Shown here piece by piece: positions 7,612 through 16,407 of a stretch of 64,000 nucleotides of DNA (the stretch's first letter is position 1; every line of letters begins with the position of its first letter). The translations under genes and the position numbers were made by a program. The DNA comes from an uncultured Clostridia bacterium (lineage in GTDB: Bacteria; Bacillota; Clostridia; Oscillospirales; Acutalibacteraceae): the NCBI GenBank assembly GCA_946566955.1, contig CAMNXD010000002.1, positions 62,001-126,000 on the forward strand, read 5' to 3'. The notes below the pieces were generated by a model. That model was given only the letters and a program-made list of their open reading frames with translations, was not told the origin of the DNA and searched no databases.

Positions 7612-9117
7612 CTAAACTTTAAGCCGGAAAAGTTTACTTACTAATCTAATTGTTAGATTGCTTCGCATGCTGTAATATTCTACGGGTGCATAGTCGTCAG
7701 TGAGTACTATAGAATCGGATATTTCATGCGGATATTTTTTTTGTAAATATGAATCAATTAAGGAATTTTCGCTTTTAAAAGAAGGTACTTCCTTAGATTT
7801 AAGTGCCACAAGTATTACGTTTTGAATTCCCGTTCCCCCACCTAGTACGTATACTTGCGGAAACACGGATTTGAAGGTCATATACGCTGCTCTTAAAACT
7901 TTACTCTCACTTCCTTCGACGGCAGAAATAATATTAGTTATCACTACCCCGCCATCGTTTAAGGATTCATACATTTTTAGTGCTACTTCTTTAGTGGCCA
8001 AATGAAATGGAGTCGCACTTGACATAAATCCATCTCCTAAAATTGCATCGTATTTAACCGCTGTATTGTTTAAGAAAGTTCTTCCGTCTTCATGGTAAAT
8101 ACTCAGTCTAGGATCACTTTGAAGGTTAAAATATCTTTTCGCTAAATCTGTAACCTGGGGATCTATTTCCACTACGTCAATTTCAGCCTCGGGATATTTT
8201 GAAAGAAAATATTTAGGATAGGAATAGCCTGCTCCACCTATCATAAGTGTTTTGCGAAAATTTTTATTGAAGTGCTCCATGAGGTCATAAGCCTTGGTAT
8301 AATAATCTACTAAATCATTACTATCTAAAAACATCGCAGAACTAGCTTCGTTGTTAATTTGCATTTTTCGCATTTTTTTGCCGTTTCGATCTTCTATATC
8401 ATATACCCAAACTCTGCTGTACTGCGTATCAACGTCAGCAATTTTTCCGTTGAGCGAACTGCACACATCAAAAGGAAAGCAAAAAGCTAAAGCTAAGAAA
8501 AGCACAAGAAAGATGCCGCTTACTTTCTTTGAAAATCCATTTGTAGAAAAAACAATAAAGGAAATTATAAGTAAAATAATGCTTATTAAAATTAATAATT
8601 TTTGAGTACCAATAAACGGCAACAAAACAAAAGTAGTTAAAAATGACCCTAATATATTACCTGTAATTATTAGTAAAAGTAATTTACCAATATCCGAACT
8701 TGTCCTAGAAGTTTCAGTATTTTGAAGCTTGAATACAAATGTAAAAATAGTTCCTAGTAAAAAGCTTGGAGGCGTAAAAAGCAATAACGCCGAAATAAAA
8801 GATTTAATTTGCAAATCGGCAATTCTAGGCTGCAAAAAACTTAAAATCGGGACATCTATGAAAGCTACTAATCCCGTATAAAAAGACGCACAAAATATAA
8901 TTAATGATAATCCCAATAAATTTGCTTTTTTGTCTGCTATTTTTCCTCCTAAGAAAAATCCTAAGGCAAGACTTCCTAAAAAAACTCCAGATAAAATATT
9001 GCTAACTTGGGCACTTGTCCCCCAAAATGGTGCGAAAACACGGCTAGCTGCTATGTGAAGCATTACTAAGCATACTCCACAAATAAAAACAGCGGTACTT
9101 AAGATAAACTTTTTCAT
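7612..9117 (-). CDS. Membrane-fused spermidine synthase-like protein
   Basis: The start taken is ATG 9117 with AAAGGTGA 8 nt upstream; a GTG four codons earlier overlaps that site. The product has 501 residues. The N-terminal half holds about six or seven hydrophobic helices in the transporter-like layout of fused spermidine synthases (ASRVFAPFWGTSAQVSN near the start). The C-terminal half is a Rossmann aminopropyltransferase-like domain with MIGGAGYSYPKYFL (about residue 290), DVVEIDPQV, HEDGRTFL and AILGDGF. Related bacterial proteins are annotated as fused MFS/spermidine synthase, and their true substrate is mostly unproven. It is convergent with dltD. The substrate is uncertain; the family is clear. 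Confidence 0.85.
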   Translation of the reverse strand: MKKFILSTAVFICGVCLVMLHIAASRVFAPFWGTSAQVSNILSGVFLGSLALGFFLGGKIADKKANLLGLSLIIFCASFYTGLVAFIDVPILSFLQPRIADLQIKSFISALLLFTPPSFLLGTIFTFVFKLQNTETSRTSSDIGKLLLLIITGNILGSFLTTFVLLPFIGTQKLLILISIILLIISFIVFSTNGFSKKVSGIFLVLFLALAFCFPFDVCSSLNGKIADVDTQYSRVWVYDIEDRNGKKMRKMQINNEASSAMFLDSNDLVDYYTKAYDLMEHFNKNFRKTLMIGGAGYSYPKYFLSKYPEAEIDVVEIDPQVTDLAKRYFNLQSDPRLSIYHEDGRTFLNNTAVKYDAILGDGFMSSATPFHLATKEVALKMYESLNDGGVVITNIISAVEGSESKVLRAAYMTFKSVFPQVYVLGGGTGIQNVILVALKSKEVPSFKSENSLIDSYLQKKYPHEISDSIVLTDDYAPVEYYSMRSNLTIRLVSKLFRLKV

Positions 9118-9446
9118 GAAGTTATTCACCTTTCATTGATTATTATAAGATATCGTCCCTATTATAAATATAAAATTAAGTTAATTCAACGATTAAAAGT
9201 AAAATTATGGGACTTTTTATTTTCGTATTTTGCATTTAAATTTTATCAATAAACAAAAAATATGATTTTAATGAAGAAATTAACGAAATAAAAGGGTACA
9301 CAAAAAGTATGGATAGTTTAAATAAAACTATTTGGATATTTATGAAATTGTCTTCACCGTTTAAAAAGCCAGATTAGAAAACTCAGGCCCGATATTAAAT
9401 TATTTAAATGATAAAAAGAAAATTTTGTAAGTTTTTCTAAAATTAA
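9118..9446. other. AT-rich intergenic region
   Basis: No coding frame with a ribosome site and no RNA gene is seen here. It marks the border between intact backbone and the decayed region that follows. Confidence 0.5.
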
Positions 9447-9474
9447 TTGATTTATTTGATAAATAGGGTATAAT
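9447..9474 (+). promoter_or_regulatory. Sigma-A-type promoter
   Basis: TTGATT (9447-9452), a 16-nt spacer and a perfect TATAAT (9469-9474), about 70 bp before the GTG of the truncated gene at 9545. Confidence 0.6.
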
Positions 9475-9544
9475 TTACATTATAAGAAAGTCTATAAAAT
9501 TAATTTTAGGGCTTTTGACGTTATTAAATCAAGGAGGTACGTTC

Positions 9545-9649
9545 GTGCAAGACTTTACAAAAATAGAATTATTCTATGATTTTTTAAATAAAGACCCTAA
9601 ATCTTTAAACTTTTTAAAATCACAGTGTCGCCATTCCCGTATTTACTAG
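9545..9649 (+). pseudogene. Truncated Nif11-like leader gene fragment
   Basis: GTG 9545 sits 7 nt after an ideal AAGGAGGT. The frame reads VQDFTKIELFYDFLNKDPKS and a few more residues, then runs into unrelated sequence and stops after 34 codons. The segment with FLNKDP resembles the start of Nif11-type leader peptides. It appears to be the first exon-like stump of a longer gene, cut by a deletion that joined it tail-to-tail with the ankyrin fragment on the other strand. The promoter and ribosome site are still intact. Confidence 0.4.
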
Positions 9650-10090
9650 TTGCATTTATGTCTGCACTCAGTTTTAAAAGCTGTTCACATTTTTCTAAAT
9701 TCTTAGCTCTGACAGCAGCTGAAAATTCTGAATTTAAGGCTTCTTGTTTTTTTCGTTAACTTCTGCAGAAGTGGCTGCCATTGGAGCTGCATGTACAAAA
9801 ACTTGGGTTAACCCAGTTGTCGCTGAAATTCCACCTAAAATCATTAGCGCTGTTACTGCTGAAGCTTTAAACTTATTAAAGTCCATTCTTCCTCCAGCTA
9901 TTATTTCAAGCTCGTCATCACTGATTTCTACAATATTATTCGAATTAGTTTTAGCTATTAATTTTCGTAAACCCTCTTCAATTTCTTTACAGAATTTAAA
10001 AAGCTCTTCAATGCTTTGTGTATTTTGAATTTTTTTAATGAACCTTGGGTTTTTAGAAATATTTTTAAGCATATCTTGTGTTTTTGACAT
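9597..10090 (-). pseudogene. GG-leader / ankyrin-repeat protein, frameshifted and truncated
   Basis: ATG 10090 follows GGGAGG by 7 nt. The first 67 residues resemble a Nif11-type leader: NPRFIKKIQ, then SIEELFKFCKEIEEG, then EISDDELEIIAGG with Gly-Gly at 66-67. A hydrophobic stretch follows (about 75-100). The frame stops at 9734 after an A7 run. Restoring one base there continues with a clear ankyrin-repeat helix pair (FSAAVRAKNLEKCEQLLKLS, then ADINATSKYGNGDT) until 9597. The intact ancestor would have been a double-signal leader followed by ankyrin repeats. As sequenced it makes only the 118-residue leader and hydrophobic part. Confidence 0.6.
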
Positions 10091-10284
10091 GACACAACCT
10101 CCCTATATTTTTGTATATGCAATAGTTTTAGCTCTTTAATGATTTATATTATTAAACCGTAATTTAAATAAAAAAATAAAGCTCGAAGAATTTAATTTGA
10201 TAAATGTTAGCGAGATAAATAATTTTTATATAAGCTCATAACCATCTGCAAATGTTTTATGGACAGCCACTTAAGTATCTGTTT

Positions 10285-10445
10285 TTTTATACCTTTATAT
10301 TCTTGATACGTGTGAGCGGCTCTCTATACTCGTTGAAATTTATTTGATACAGCATTATATATTCCTGCAACTGATTCTTGATATAATTTTCTATTGTGTT
10401 CTCCTGTACCCACGTAATATCCTCTACACCAAAAAGTGCCTATTT
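10285..10445 (-). pseudogene. IS200/IS605 TnpA transposase remnant (C-terminal part)
   Basis: Minus-strand frames give HFWCRGYYVGT and, after a frameshift, ENTIENYIKNQLQ ... FNEYREPLTR. These match the end of IS200/IS605 Y1 transposases (typically HFWCRGYYV...IEEYIKNQ...DPF). The catalytic region is not intact. Confidence 0.55.
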
Positions 10446-10469
10446 ACATAATTATATTTTAGATTTACG

Positions 10470-10551
10470 TATCTATCAAAGTTTATCACCTTTAAAATGG
10501 AGATGCCCGAACCATATAGTGTTTGCGCCAAAATAGAGAAAACAGAATCCG
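10470..10551 (+). pseudogene. IS200/IS605 TnpA remnant (N-terminal part, opposite orientation)
   Basis: The plus strand reads SLSPLKWRCPNHIVFAPK followed by TAG, where the family has Tyr (KYRRQ), then RKQ. It is the start of a Y1 transposase broken by a nonsense change. It faces away from the C-terminal scrap at 10285, so the insertion was rearranged or two copies decayed here. Confidence 0.5.
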
Positions 10552-10825
10552 CTTATAGAGCGAGTAGTAAACCTTTGCCCTTTATTATTACTTAAAGATG
10601 TAAATAAAGATTCTGCTTCGCCTGTCCTTCCTCTTACCGGTAGGCTATACTCAGCTATTACGTTATGGGTTAATGCATATACAATACATTCCCCTTTGTG
10701 TTTATAAACATATGCAGCCAATATAATAATATATTGTTTGATAGTTATCAAATGTTATTTTTATACACAAAGAAAAGAACGATTTTTATTTCGCCCTTTT
10801 CTGATTAATAATTTTTTCCATAATT

Positions 10826-11966
10826 TTATTTACGGACTATCTTTTTAGTGCTCTCAATTTTCTTATTTTTATATAAAGTAACATCTTTGATAACTAGTTT
10901 TTGAATTGCTGAAATAAATACTGACATAAATTCATAATCCAACTTTCCATTTTTGACAGAAAGTTGTATTTTTTGCCTCTTAATAATTTCAGAATTGAAG
11001 CTTGTTCCCCAGAAAAACGATAGGAACGGCTTTCTTAACGCAGCAAGAAAAAATAGAGCATTGCTTTTATTAAATTTAATATTCTTAGACTTTAATATTT
11101 TGATTTTATCACCTGTGAAATACGACTTTTCCTGATAAAACATAGTGGCTGTATCTTGTCCAAAAGAAATAGTATTTCCATCGTTTAAATATTTTTCGTC
11201 CTCATCAATAGCTCCCTTTTGCCCATTGTTAGAACACATTCTTACTATATATGGATATTTACCATTTTCCTTCACAGTAACTTTATTTGCATCAAATTTT
11301 TTTGTTGACGATACCACATCAAACAAATCCCCAAGCTTGTATTCTTTCCATTCAAGCCGGCTATAATTATCAATAGCCTGTTTTTCTTCATCAGATAATT
11401 CATAATCATCGAACCCACTAACTTTTAGATAGGCTTCCAGCTCCGCCACACGCTCCGCTTCCAGTTCCGCTATGAATGATTCCATGAAATTGAAATCGAT
11501 TTTGCCATCACTTCTTACCGGAAGTATAATTTTTTCTTGTTTAACTTTTTCCCATCCTGCTTTATTTGTCCACTCATAATTACCGTAAATGGTTTTAGAT
11601 ATACAACCTGTAAGAAACAAGTATTGATTGTCACTAAGTTCTAAATTATCATAAGCCAGTTTAATGGTATACGCATCTTGTAAAACCGTAAACTCTTTAC
11701 TTTGATAAAACGTTGCACCGGTGTTCGCTCCATTTGCAGATATTGAAATAACATTTTTTAATATTGTTGCTCCATCTATAGGGACATAGTTATTTAGCCC
11801 CCTGGTTTTGAATACCGGCTGTCAATGCAGGCAAGCAATATTTACCTGTTTTTTTATTAGGCAATTCAGATGTTTGATATTTTAATGAATTCGTTTTTAG
11901 TTTTTCAAAAAGAGTTCCAAGTCTAAACTCGCCCCACTTAACGCTCCTTAATTTTTCATTAAGTGA
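10826..11966 (-). pseudogene. Restriction specificity subunit (HsdS/BcgIB-like), one-base frameshift
   Basis: Two frames join into one specificity protein. The upstream part reads SVKWGEFRLGTLFEKLKTNS ... LTAGIQNQG and stops at TAA. Removing one G from the GGGGG run at about 11800 continues LNNYVPIDGATILKNVISI and runs into the long frame from 11620 to 10826. Both target-recognition halves are present, with the conserved spacer IAELEAERVAELEAYLK between them. The gene begins just after the endonuclease-methylase gene. As sequenced, specificity would be lost. The rest is well preserved, so the break is recent, reversible or a sequencing error. Confidence 0.75.
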
Positions 11967-11971
11967 GGCAT

Positions 11972-14026
11972 CTATTTTCCCAGGCGTTCGTCCTCTACTC
12001 TATGCTGTTTTAAAAGATTTGAAACTTCCCAAGCTAAGTAATCACTGACAGTTTTTTTGAAATCATTTAAAGTAGGCTTCGTATCGATAGGTGCAGTTTG
12101 ATTCCAGTCAGCACCGTTTTCCGGATCAATTGTTCCCTCGTAATATTCCTTTTCAGTGAATATATTAAGTTTACTCTTCCCGAAACGAACCAGACTAATA
12201 AGTTCTTTATATCGTTCTTTAGCTCTGTCTACGTCCCTTAAATTAACATTTGCCCTCGACTTTTTTCGGTTAGCTCTTTTATATCCATCATTAGAAAAGT
12301 CGATAAACTTAACAACATCATCCTTGTGATGTGCCTCTCCGACACGAAAAACATAAATGTTTGTTTGCACACTAGACTTGCCCACAAATAAATCTATTGG
12401 CATTTTAATACTTGCTAGAAGCGTGCTATGTTTTAATATTTCTCTGTTGTAAGATATTGCTTTTCCTGAACCTGCAGAGTTTTGGATTATAACAGCAGCA
12501 TATCCTTTTGTCATCATAGATAGTGCTTTTTTTACAAATATCATTCCATTACCCGAAGCAGAATATGGTGGATTCAAGACAAAGGCATCTGCAGGAAATT
12601 CTGTTTTTTTATCGTTCAGTTTATAATTTCCGTCAAAATCGCAGATAGAATCTTTGTTTAAAATATTAGAGCTCCCATCGCCCATTAGAATCATGTTAAG
12701 AACGGCAAGCATATATACACTCGGCAAAATCTCAATGCCAAGAATATGATTAGCTTTAATATCGGCTATTTTAACTTTAAGTTGTTCCGGTGATTTAATT
12801 GTATTTTTTGCATCAATAATCATTTCGTTCATAGCTGCAACAAGCAGCCCTGCCGAACCTGCGGCAAAATCCCATACATACGAGTCTTTATTAACTCTCG
12901 CAAGTTTAACGAGCAAAGTCGCCACATATGAAGGTGTTAGAACAACATCATTTAATTTATCCTGCGAAAACCCCAGCCATCTGTACATCTCATTGAATAA
13001 CTTCCCCGTAAAGTCGGTTGTCAACCCAATTTTGTAGTAAATGCCTAGATTATCAATAATTTTTCCAAATACACGTTTTAATTGACTTTCTCCGCTTTCT
13101 ACCTTATTAATATTATCATTTGTTAATGTATTTTGAAGAGTTCTAATAATAAGTTCCTTTTTCTCAGTTGGCAAACTTTTTTCTTTTAAAAAAGCTCTTA
13201 TTTTTCTGACAACAATATCTCCGTCGGTACTGCCATCCTCAGAAGATGATTTTAAATCTGACTTCTCTAGAGGAGATACTTTGCCAGGAATACCTATTGT
13301 TGCGATAATCGAAGCAGCCACAAGGTAGACTCTGTCACTCTCTCCTAACCCTTTTTCATTTTGATATATATCGTGATTGAGCTTCAATAAGCTTACATCG
13401 ATTTCTCGTTCTCTTTGCTCCTTTAATCTGTCTATCTCTTCTTGTGATAACGAAAGTCTCTTAATTTTTTCAATAAAAGCATCAAAGTTTTCTTTTCTCA
13501 GAAACGATAAATCATTATATTCATCTACTTTCTGTCCCATACCAAAGTTGCTTTTTGATACATAGTATACACCGATCGAATACTGAATATTTTTGCTCTC
13601 ATCTCTATAACCTGTTACACCTATAGCTATAATATCCGTATAGCTCGTGTAATGAAGCAATGCATTGGCATAGTGAACAGCTCCATTAACGGCATAAGAG
13701 CTTATATTATTTAAATGGGGTTCATTCTTTGCTGTCTTATTTTCTACTTGTCCATTTGAGTCAAGTTTTACTAATTTATCCTTGTAACCTTTGTACTCAA
13801 TCAGAATCGGATAAAAGTATCGATTTTTATCTTGTAAAAGTATTTTTACATCAGGTCTATTACCGCCTTTACCTCCGTTTTTTGAAAAATACTCATCAAG
13901 AGCATTATCAATTTCTGTGTTTAATTGTTCTTGTTCTAACTTATAGTCTAAGCCATAAGACTTTAACCATCCATTTACCAAGTCAGCGATATTTGGTTCA
14001 ATTGATTTCTTCATACTTCCCTTCAT
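11972..14026 (-). CDS. BcgI-like restriction endonuclease-methyltransferase subunit
   Basis: The protein has 684 residues and starts at ATG 14026 after GGGAGG. The N-terminal region carries a PD-(D/E)XK-like nuclease pattern (PD at 58-59, then IEYKG with E77 and K79). The adenine methyltransferase core has FAAGSAG (about 385) and the catalytic NPPY (about 485). Nuclease and methylase in one chain plus a separate specificity gene just downstream is the type IIB/IIG (BcgI) layout. It would cut and methylate DNA at the target chosen by the S subunit. That partner is frameshifted here, so the system may be silent. It lies within decayed phage-like sequence. Confidence 0.8.
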   Translation of the reverse strand: MKGSMKKSIEPNIADLVNGWLKSYGLDYKLEQEQLNTEIDNALDEYFSKNGGKGGNRPDVKILLQDKNRYFYPILIEYKGYKDKLVKLDSNGQVENKTAKNEPHLNNISSYAVNGAVHYANALLHYTSYTDIIAIGVTGYRDESKNIQYSIGVYYVSKSNFGMGQKVDEYNDLSFLRKENFDAFIEKIKRLSLSQEEIDRLKEQREREIDVSLLKLNHDIYQNEKGLGESDRVYLVAASIIATIGIPGKVSPLEKSDLKSSSEDGSTDGDIVVRKIRAFLKEKSLPTEKKELIIRTLQNTLTNDNINKVESGESQLKRVFGKIIDNLGIYYKIGLTTDFTGKLFNEMYRWLGFSQDKLNDVVLTPSYVATLLVKLARVNKDSYVWDFAAGSAGLLVAAMNEMIIDAKNTIKSPEQLKVKIADIKANHILGIEILPSVYMLAVLNMILMGDGSSNILNKDSICDFDGNYKLNDKKTEFPADAFVLNPPYSASGNGMIFVKKALSMMTKGYAAVIIQNSAGSGKAISYNREILKHSTLLASIKMPIDLFVGKSSVQTNIYVFRVGEAHHKDDVVKFIDFSNDGYKRANRKKSRANVNLRDVDRAKERYKELISLVRFGKSKLNIFTEKEYYEGTIDPENGADWNQTAPIDTKPTLNDFKKTVSDYLAWEVSNLLKQHRVEDERLGK

Positions 14027-14068
14027 TTTTCGAGTCCTCCCTCGTAAACTATCTCTATCGTATACATT

Positions 14069-14300
14069 TTAAACCTCTTCAAAGTAATTGAAAAGAGGAT
14101 AAAATTTAAACTCTATCTTTTCTCCTGTGCTTCCATTTCTGTTTTTGAGTATTATAAGCTCTATTTCTCTTGGGCTCTTTTTCCTTACTTCAGTTGCATT
14201 AAAATCTTTACTCCCAGCTCCTTTAAGTTGTAAGCCTATTAAAACATCGCTGGAATATTCTATTGCCATTTTACCGCAAGGGCTTTTTATCCCCTGCTTC
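14069..14300 (-). pseudogene. Replicative DNA helicase (DnaB-type) C-terminal fragment
   Basis: The minus strand reads AIEYSSDVLIGLQLKGAG, then KSPREIELIILKNRNGSTGE and a FYPLFNYFEEV end. This is the characteristic last part of phage-type DnaB helicases. The Walker motifs and the rest of the gene are missing and the preceding frame is broken. Confidence 0.65.
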
Positions 14301-14430
14301 TTATAGTTTCCCATAAGTTCAGCATATCTTTTCACCCACGTCTCCGGTCGGGTGTCGGGTACTCGTGGGGCTGTTATTGCTATCTTAACACTCAAGCCCT
14401 ATGCGTTACAGTGTCTATTGATACTATAGA

Positions 14431-14635
14431 TCACCTCGGGATTGCCATATAAATTAAATATTCTTTCTTTGAGCTATTGCAAGATTTACACGCCGGGATT
14501 ATATTATCTGATGTATATGTACCGCCTTTGAAAAGAGGGACTACATGATCTTGTGTCAACCTTTTTAACTTTTCCCCGTTGTAATTCCTCTGGAAGTCTT
14601 TGCGTTCTGTATGTTTTCCCCATCCTTTAATACCG
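14431..14635 (-). pseudogene. HNH endonuclease fragment
   Basis: The minus strand encodes LTQDHVVPLFKGGTYTSDNI followed by IPACKSCNSSK and ends IPR. This is the H-N-H core with the zinc Cys pair. No clear start is present and the upstream frame is disrupted. It lies between two pieces of a primase-helicase gene, as if a homing-type HNH gene had inserted. Confidence 0.6.
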
Positions 14636-14649
14636 TTTGGAGTATGTGT

Positions 14650-14950
14650 CTACTTATACTTTATCTAATTTATTAAAACCTGTAGAAACACACGGAGTAT
14701 TTACGCTATACGTTATGTCGTTTATAAAGCTTTGTAGGTAGCCGCTGTACTGCTTTTTAAATATTCTTCCCTTTGGGTCTCTTCTGCTTCTTGTATGCGT
14801 TCTGCTTCCTCTACAGCACGTCTAAAATCGTTTCTATTGCATTTTAAAGCTTCGTTAGGGTCCCCATCCCCTGCTATATTAACTCTGTAAAAAGGTATTT
14901 TAAGCTCATTTAGAGCACGCTCTAATTCTTTGCTTGCTTTTCCCCCACTG
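14650..14950 (-). pseudogene. Phage TOPRIM primase-helicase fragment
   Basis: The minus strand reads GGKASKELERALNELKIPFY, then DGDPNEALKCNRNDFRRAV, a Glu-rich linker, and VNTPCVSTGFNKLDKV before a stop. DPNEAL and the STGF..LD segment are typical of the junction between TOPRIM primase and DnaB helicase domains in phage primase-helicases. It is the upstream part of the gene whose end is at 14069-14300. Confidence 0.55.
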
Positions 14951-14952
14951 TA

Positions 14953-15165
14953 TCATTTAATCATATTTAACCTACAAAAGTAATCGAAGTCTGTTAATCT
15001 GTCAAGAGTATCTAGCATAAATTGCCATGCTCTTTTCAGATTGTTTATTTTTATAATATCTTCTACTTTTATTCCATGAACCCCTACTCCGTCAAAGATA
15101 GCTTGTGTTTCTGGAAATGTAACGTGTATACCTTCTAAATTTGCACTTTTGTAAATATAGTCCAC
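14953..15165 (-). pseudogene. Fic/DOC family protein, N-terminal fragment
   Basis: The frame reads MDYIYKSANLEGIHVTFPET and later KINNLKRAWQFMLD, matching the start of Fic proteins (Y.S..IEG..T..ET ... N...A..F). It ends after 70 residues, before the HPFxxGNGR catalytic loop, which is not found nearby. Not functional as AMPylase. Confidence 0.5.
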
Positions 15166-15429
15166 TATATTCCTCTTAGCTACAAAAATGTTTTGTTCTT
15201 GCGTTAATGTAAATTTATCTTTTAGAGGTTACTACTTTTATTTGTTTCAACTTCCGATAATGTTTAAAAGCGCAAGTATACCCGGATTATATATATGCTA
15301 GTATATATACGGCTAAGCTTAAGCATATCACAGTTTATGGGATATTCAAAAGGAGAAAACCGCTTTTGGGGTAATTGTTTGAATGCATACCGGAAAGATT
15401 TTATGATAAATATTTAGAACGCTAATATT
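15166..15429. other. Non-coding stretch with a short palindrome
   Basis: No gene is seen. An AT-rich palindrome TATATATGCTAGTATATATA lies at about 15289. The region separates the Fic fragment from the integrase remnant. Confidence 0.4.
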
Positions 15430-15615
15430 CAAAACGCAGATTTCCATACTCTCAGGCATACGTTTGCAACAAGAGCAATAGAAAATGTAATGGATATAAA
15501 TACTCTTTCAGCGATTTTAGGTCATGCTCAAACTTCAACTACTGTAAATAGATACTGTCATGCAATTGAATAACATAAAAAAATAGATATGAAAAAAGTA
15601 GCTTATATCTTTTAA
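15430..15615 (+). pseudogene. Tyrosine recombinase C-terminal remnant
   Basis: The plus strand reads ADFHTLRHTFATRAIE, LSAILGHAQTSTTVNRYCHA and then a stop and IDMKKVAYIF. HxLRHTFAT, LGH and the Tyr of NRY are the box II catalytic set of phage/ICE integrases. The N-terminal part is gone. It is probably the left-over integrase of the element whose debris fills 9.5-15.6 kb. Confidence 0.65.
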
Positions 15616-15784
15616 AATTACAACAATTAAAGTTGCTAATTGGTGTCAAACTCTATTTTTTAGGAAACAAATGGAAGGAATCTAATGAAAATGGTACTCA
15701 AATTCGACAAGAATAAAGAAATTTTTCATGGTGTAGTATTGTTCAAAAATGGCTCAACCATGCGGCTTGTGGGTATTTTGGGCA

Positions 15785-15812
15785 TAAAAAAAGACTTGAT
15801 TTTTCAAGTCAT
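15785..15812 (-). terminator. Terminator of the five-tRNA operon
   Basis: A perfect 7-bp stem GACTTGA/TCAAGTC (15793-15799 and 15804-15810). Read on the minus strand it is followed by a run of Ts, 7 bp after the tRNA-Lys end. Confidence 0.8.
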
Positions 15813-15818
15813 TTATAA

Positions 15819-15894
15819 TGGTGAGCCATCGGGGACTCGAACCCCGGACAACCGGATTAAAAGTCAGGTGCTCTACCAACTGAGCTAATGGCTC
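15819..15894 (-). tRNA. tRNA-Lys (anticodon TTT)
   Basis: Acceptor GAGCCAT/ATGGCTC, standard D- and T-arms, anticodon TTT and encoded CCA. The anticodon stem reads CCTGA / TCCGG, giving a T-C mismatch at the middle pair where the usual sequence is TCAGG. The last gene of the tRNA operon. Confidence 0.92.
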
Positions 15895-15912
15895 GTATTA
15901 AAAATTTTAAAC

Positions 15913-15987
15913 TGGCTGGGATGGCTGGATTCGAACCAGCGAATGATGGAGTCAAAGTCCATTGCCTTACCGCTTGGCGACACCCCA
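15913..15987 (-). tRNA. tRNA-Gln (anticodon TTG)
   Basis: Acceptor TGGGGTG/CATCCCA (one G-U), anticodon loop CTTTGAC with TTG, T-loop GGTTCGAATCC, CCA encoded. Second tRNA-Gln in the window; the other has CTG. Confidence 0.95.
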
Positions 15988-16006
15988 ACAAAAATAGCTT
16001 AACCAA

Positions 16007-16084
16007 TGGGGTGGATAATCGGATTTGAACCGATGGCCTCCAGAGCCACAATCTGGCGCTCTAGCCAACTGAGCTATACCCACC
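16007..16084 (-). tRNA. tRNA-His (anticodon GTG)
   Basis: Acceptor GTGGGTA/TATCCAC with the extra G-1:C73 pair encoded, anticodon GTG, normal D- and T-arms, CCA encoded. Confidence 0.95.
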
Positions 16085-16091
16085 ATATTCA

Positions 16092-16168
16092 TGGTGCGCC
16101 AGAAGGGATTCGAACCCCTGACCTACTGCTTAGAAGGCAGTTGCTCTATCCTGCTGAGCTACTAGCGC
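16092..16168 (-). tRNA. tRNA-Arg (anticodon TCT)
   Basis: Starts GCGCTAG on the minus strand, anticodon loop CTTCTAA with TCT, T-loop GGTTCGAATCC, discriminator A and encoded CCA. Confidence 0.94.
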
Positions 16169-16207
16169 AGAAAATAACGTCAGAACGCACACACATAAAC
16201 CAGAAAA

Positions 16208-16281
16208 TGGAGCGGGTGATGGGAATCGAACCCACGCTATCAGCTTGGAAGGCTGAAGTTCTACCATTGAACTACACCCGC
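16208..16281 (-). tRNA. tRNA-Gly (anticodon TCC)
   Basis: Acceptor GCGGGTG/CACCCGC, anticodon loop CTTCCAA with TCC, T-loop GGTTCGATTCC, CCA encoded. First gene of the tRNA operon, about 20 bp after the promoter -10. Confidence 0.95.
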
Positions 16282-16301
16282 ACCGTTTACCAACGAATGT
16301 C

Positions 16302-16331
16302 ATTCTATCATAACCTTACTAGAGTTGTCAA
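16302..16331 (-). promoter_or_regulatory. Promoter of the tRNA operon
   Basis: On the minus strand, TTGACA (16326-16331), an 18-nt spacer and TAGAAT (16302-16307), directly upstream of tRNA-Gly. Confidence 0.65.
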
Positions 16332-16407
16332 CTATATTTTTTTAGAATTTTCAAAAAAAGCAATATACATTGTTTTTTATAGAAAAAATAGTTTTTTTAG
16401 TGTTTTT

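Noticed and set aside
10476..10751. Minus-strand 91-codon frame
   Set aside because: It is antisense to an IS200 TnpA fragment (10470-10551) and shows no family features of its own.
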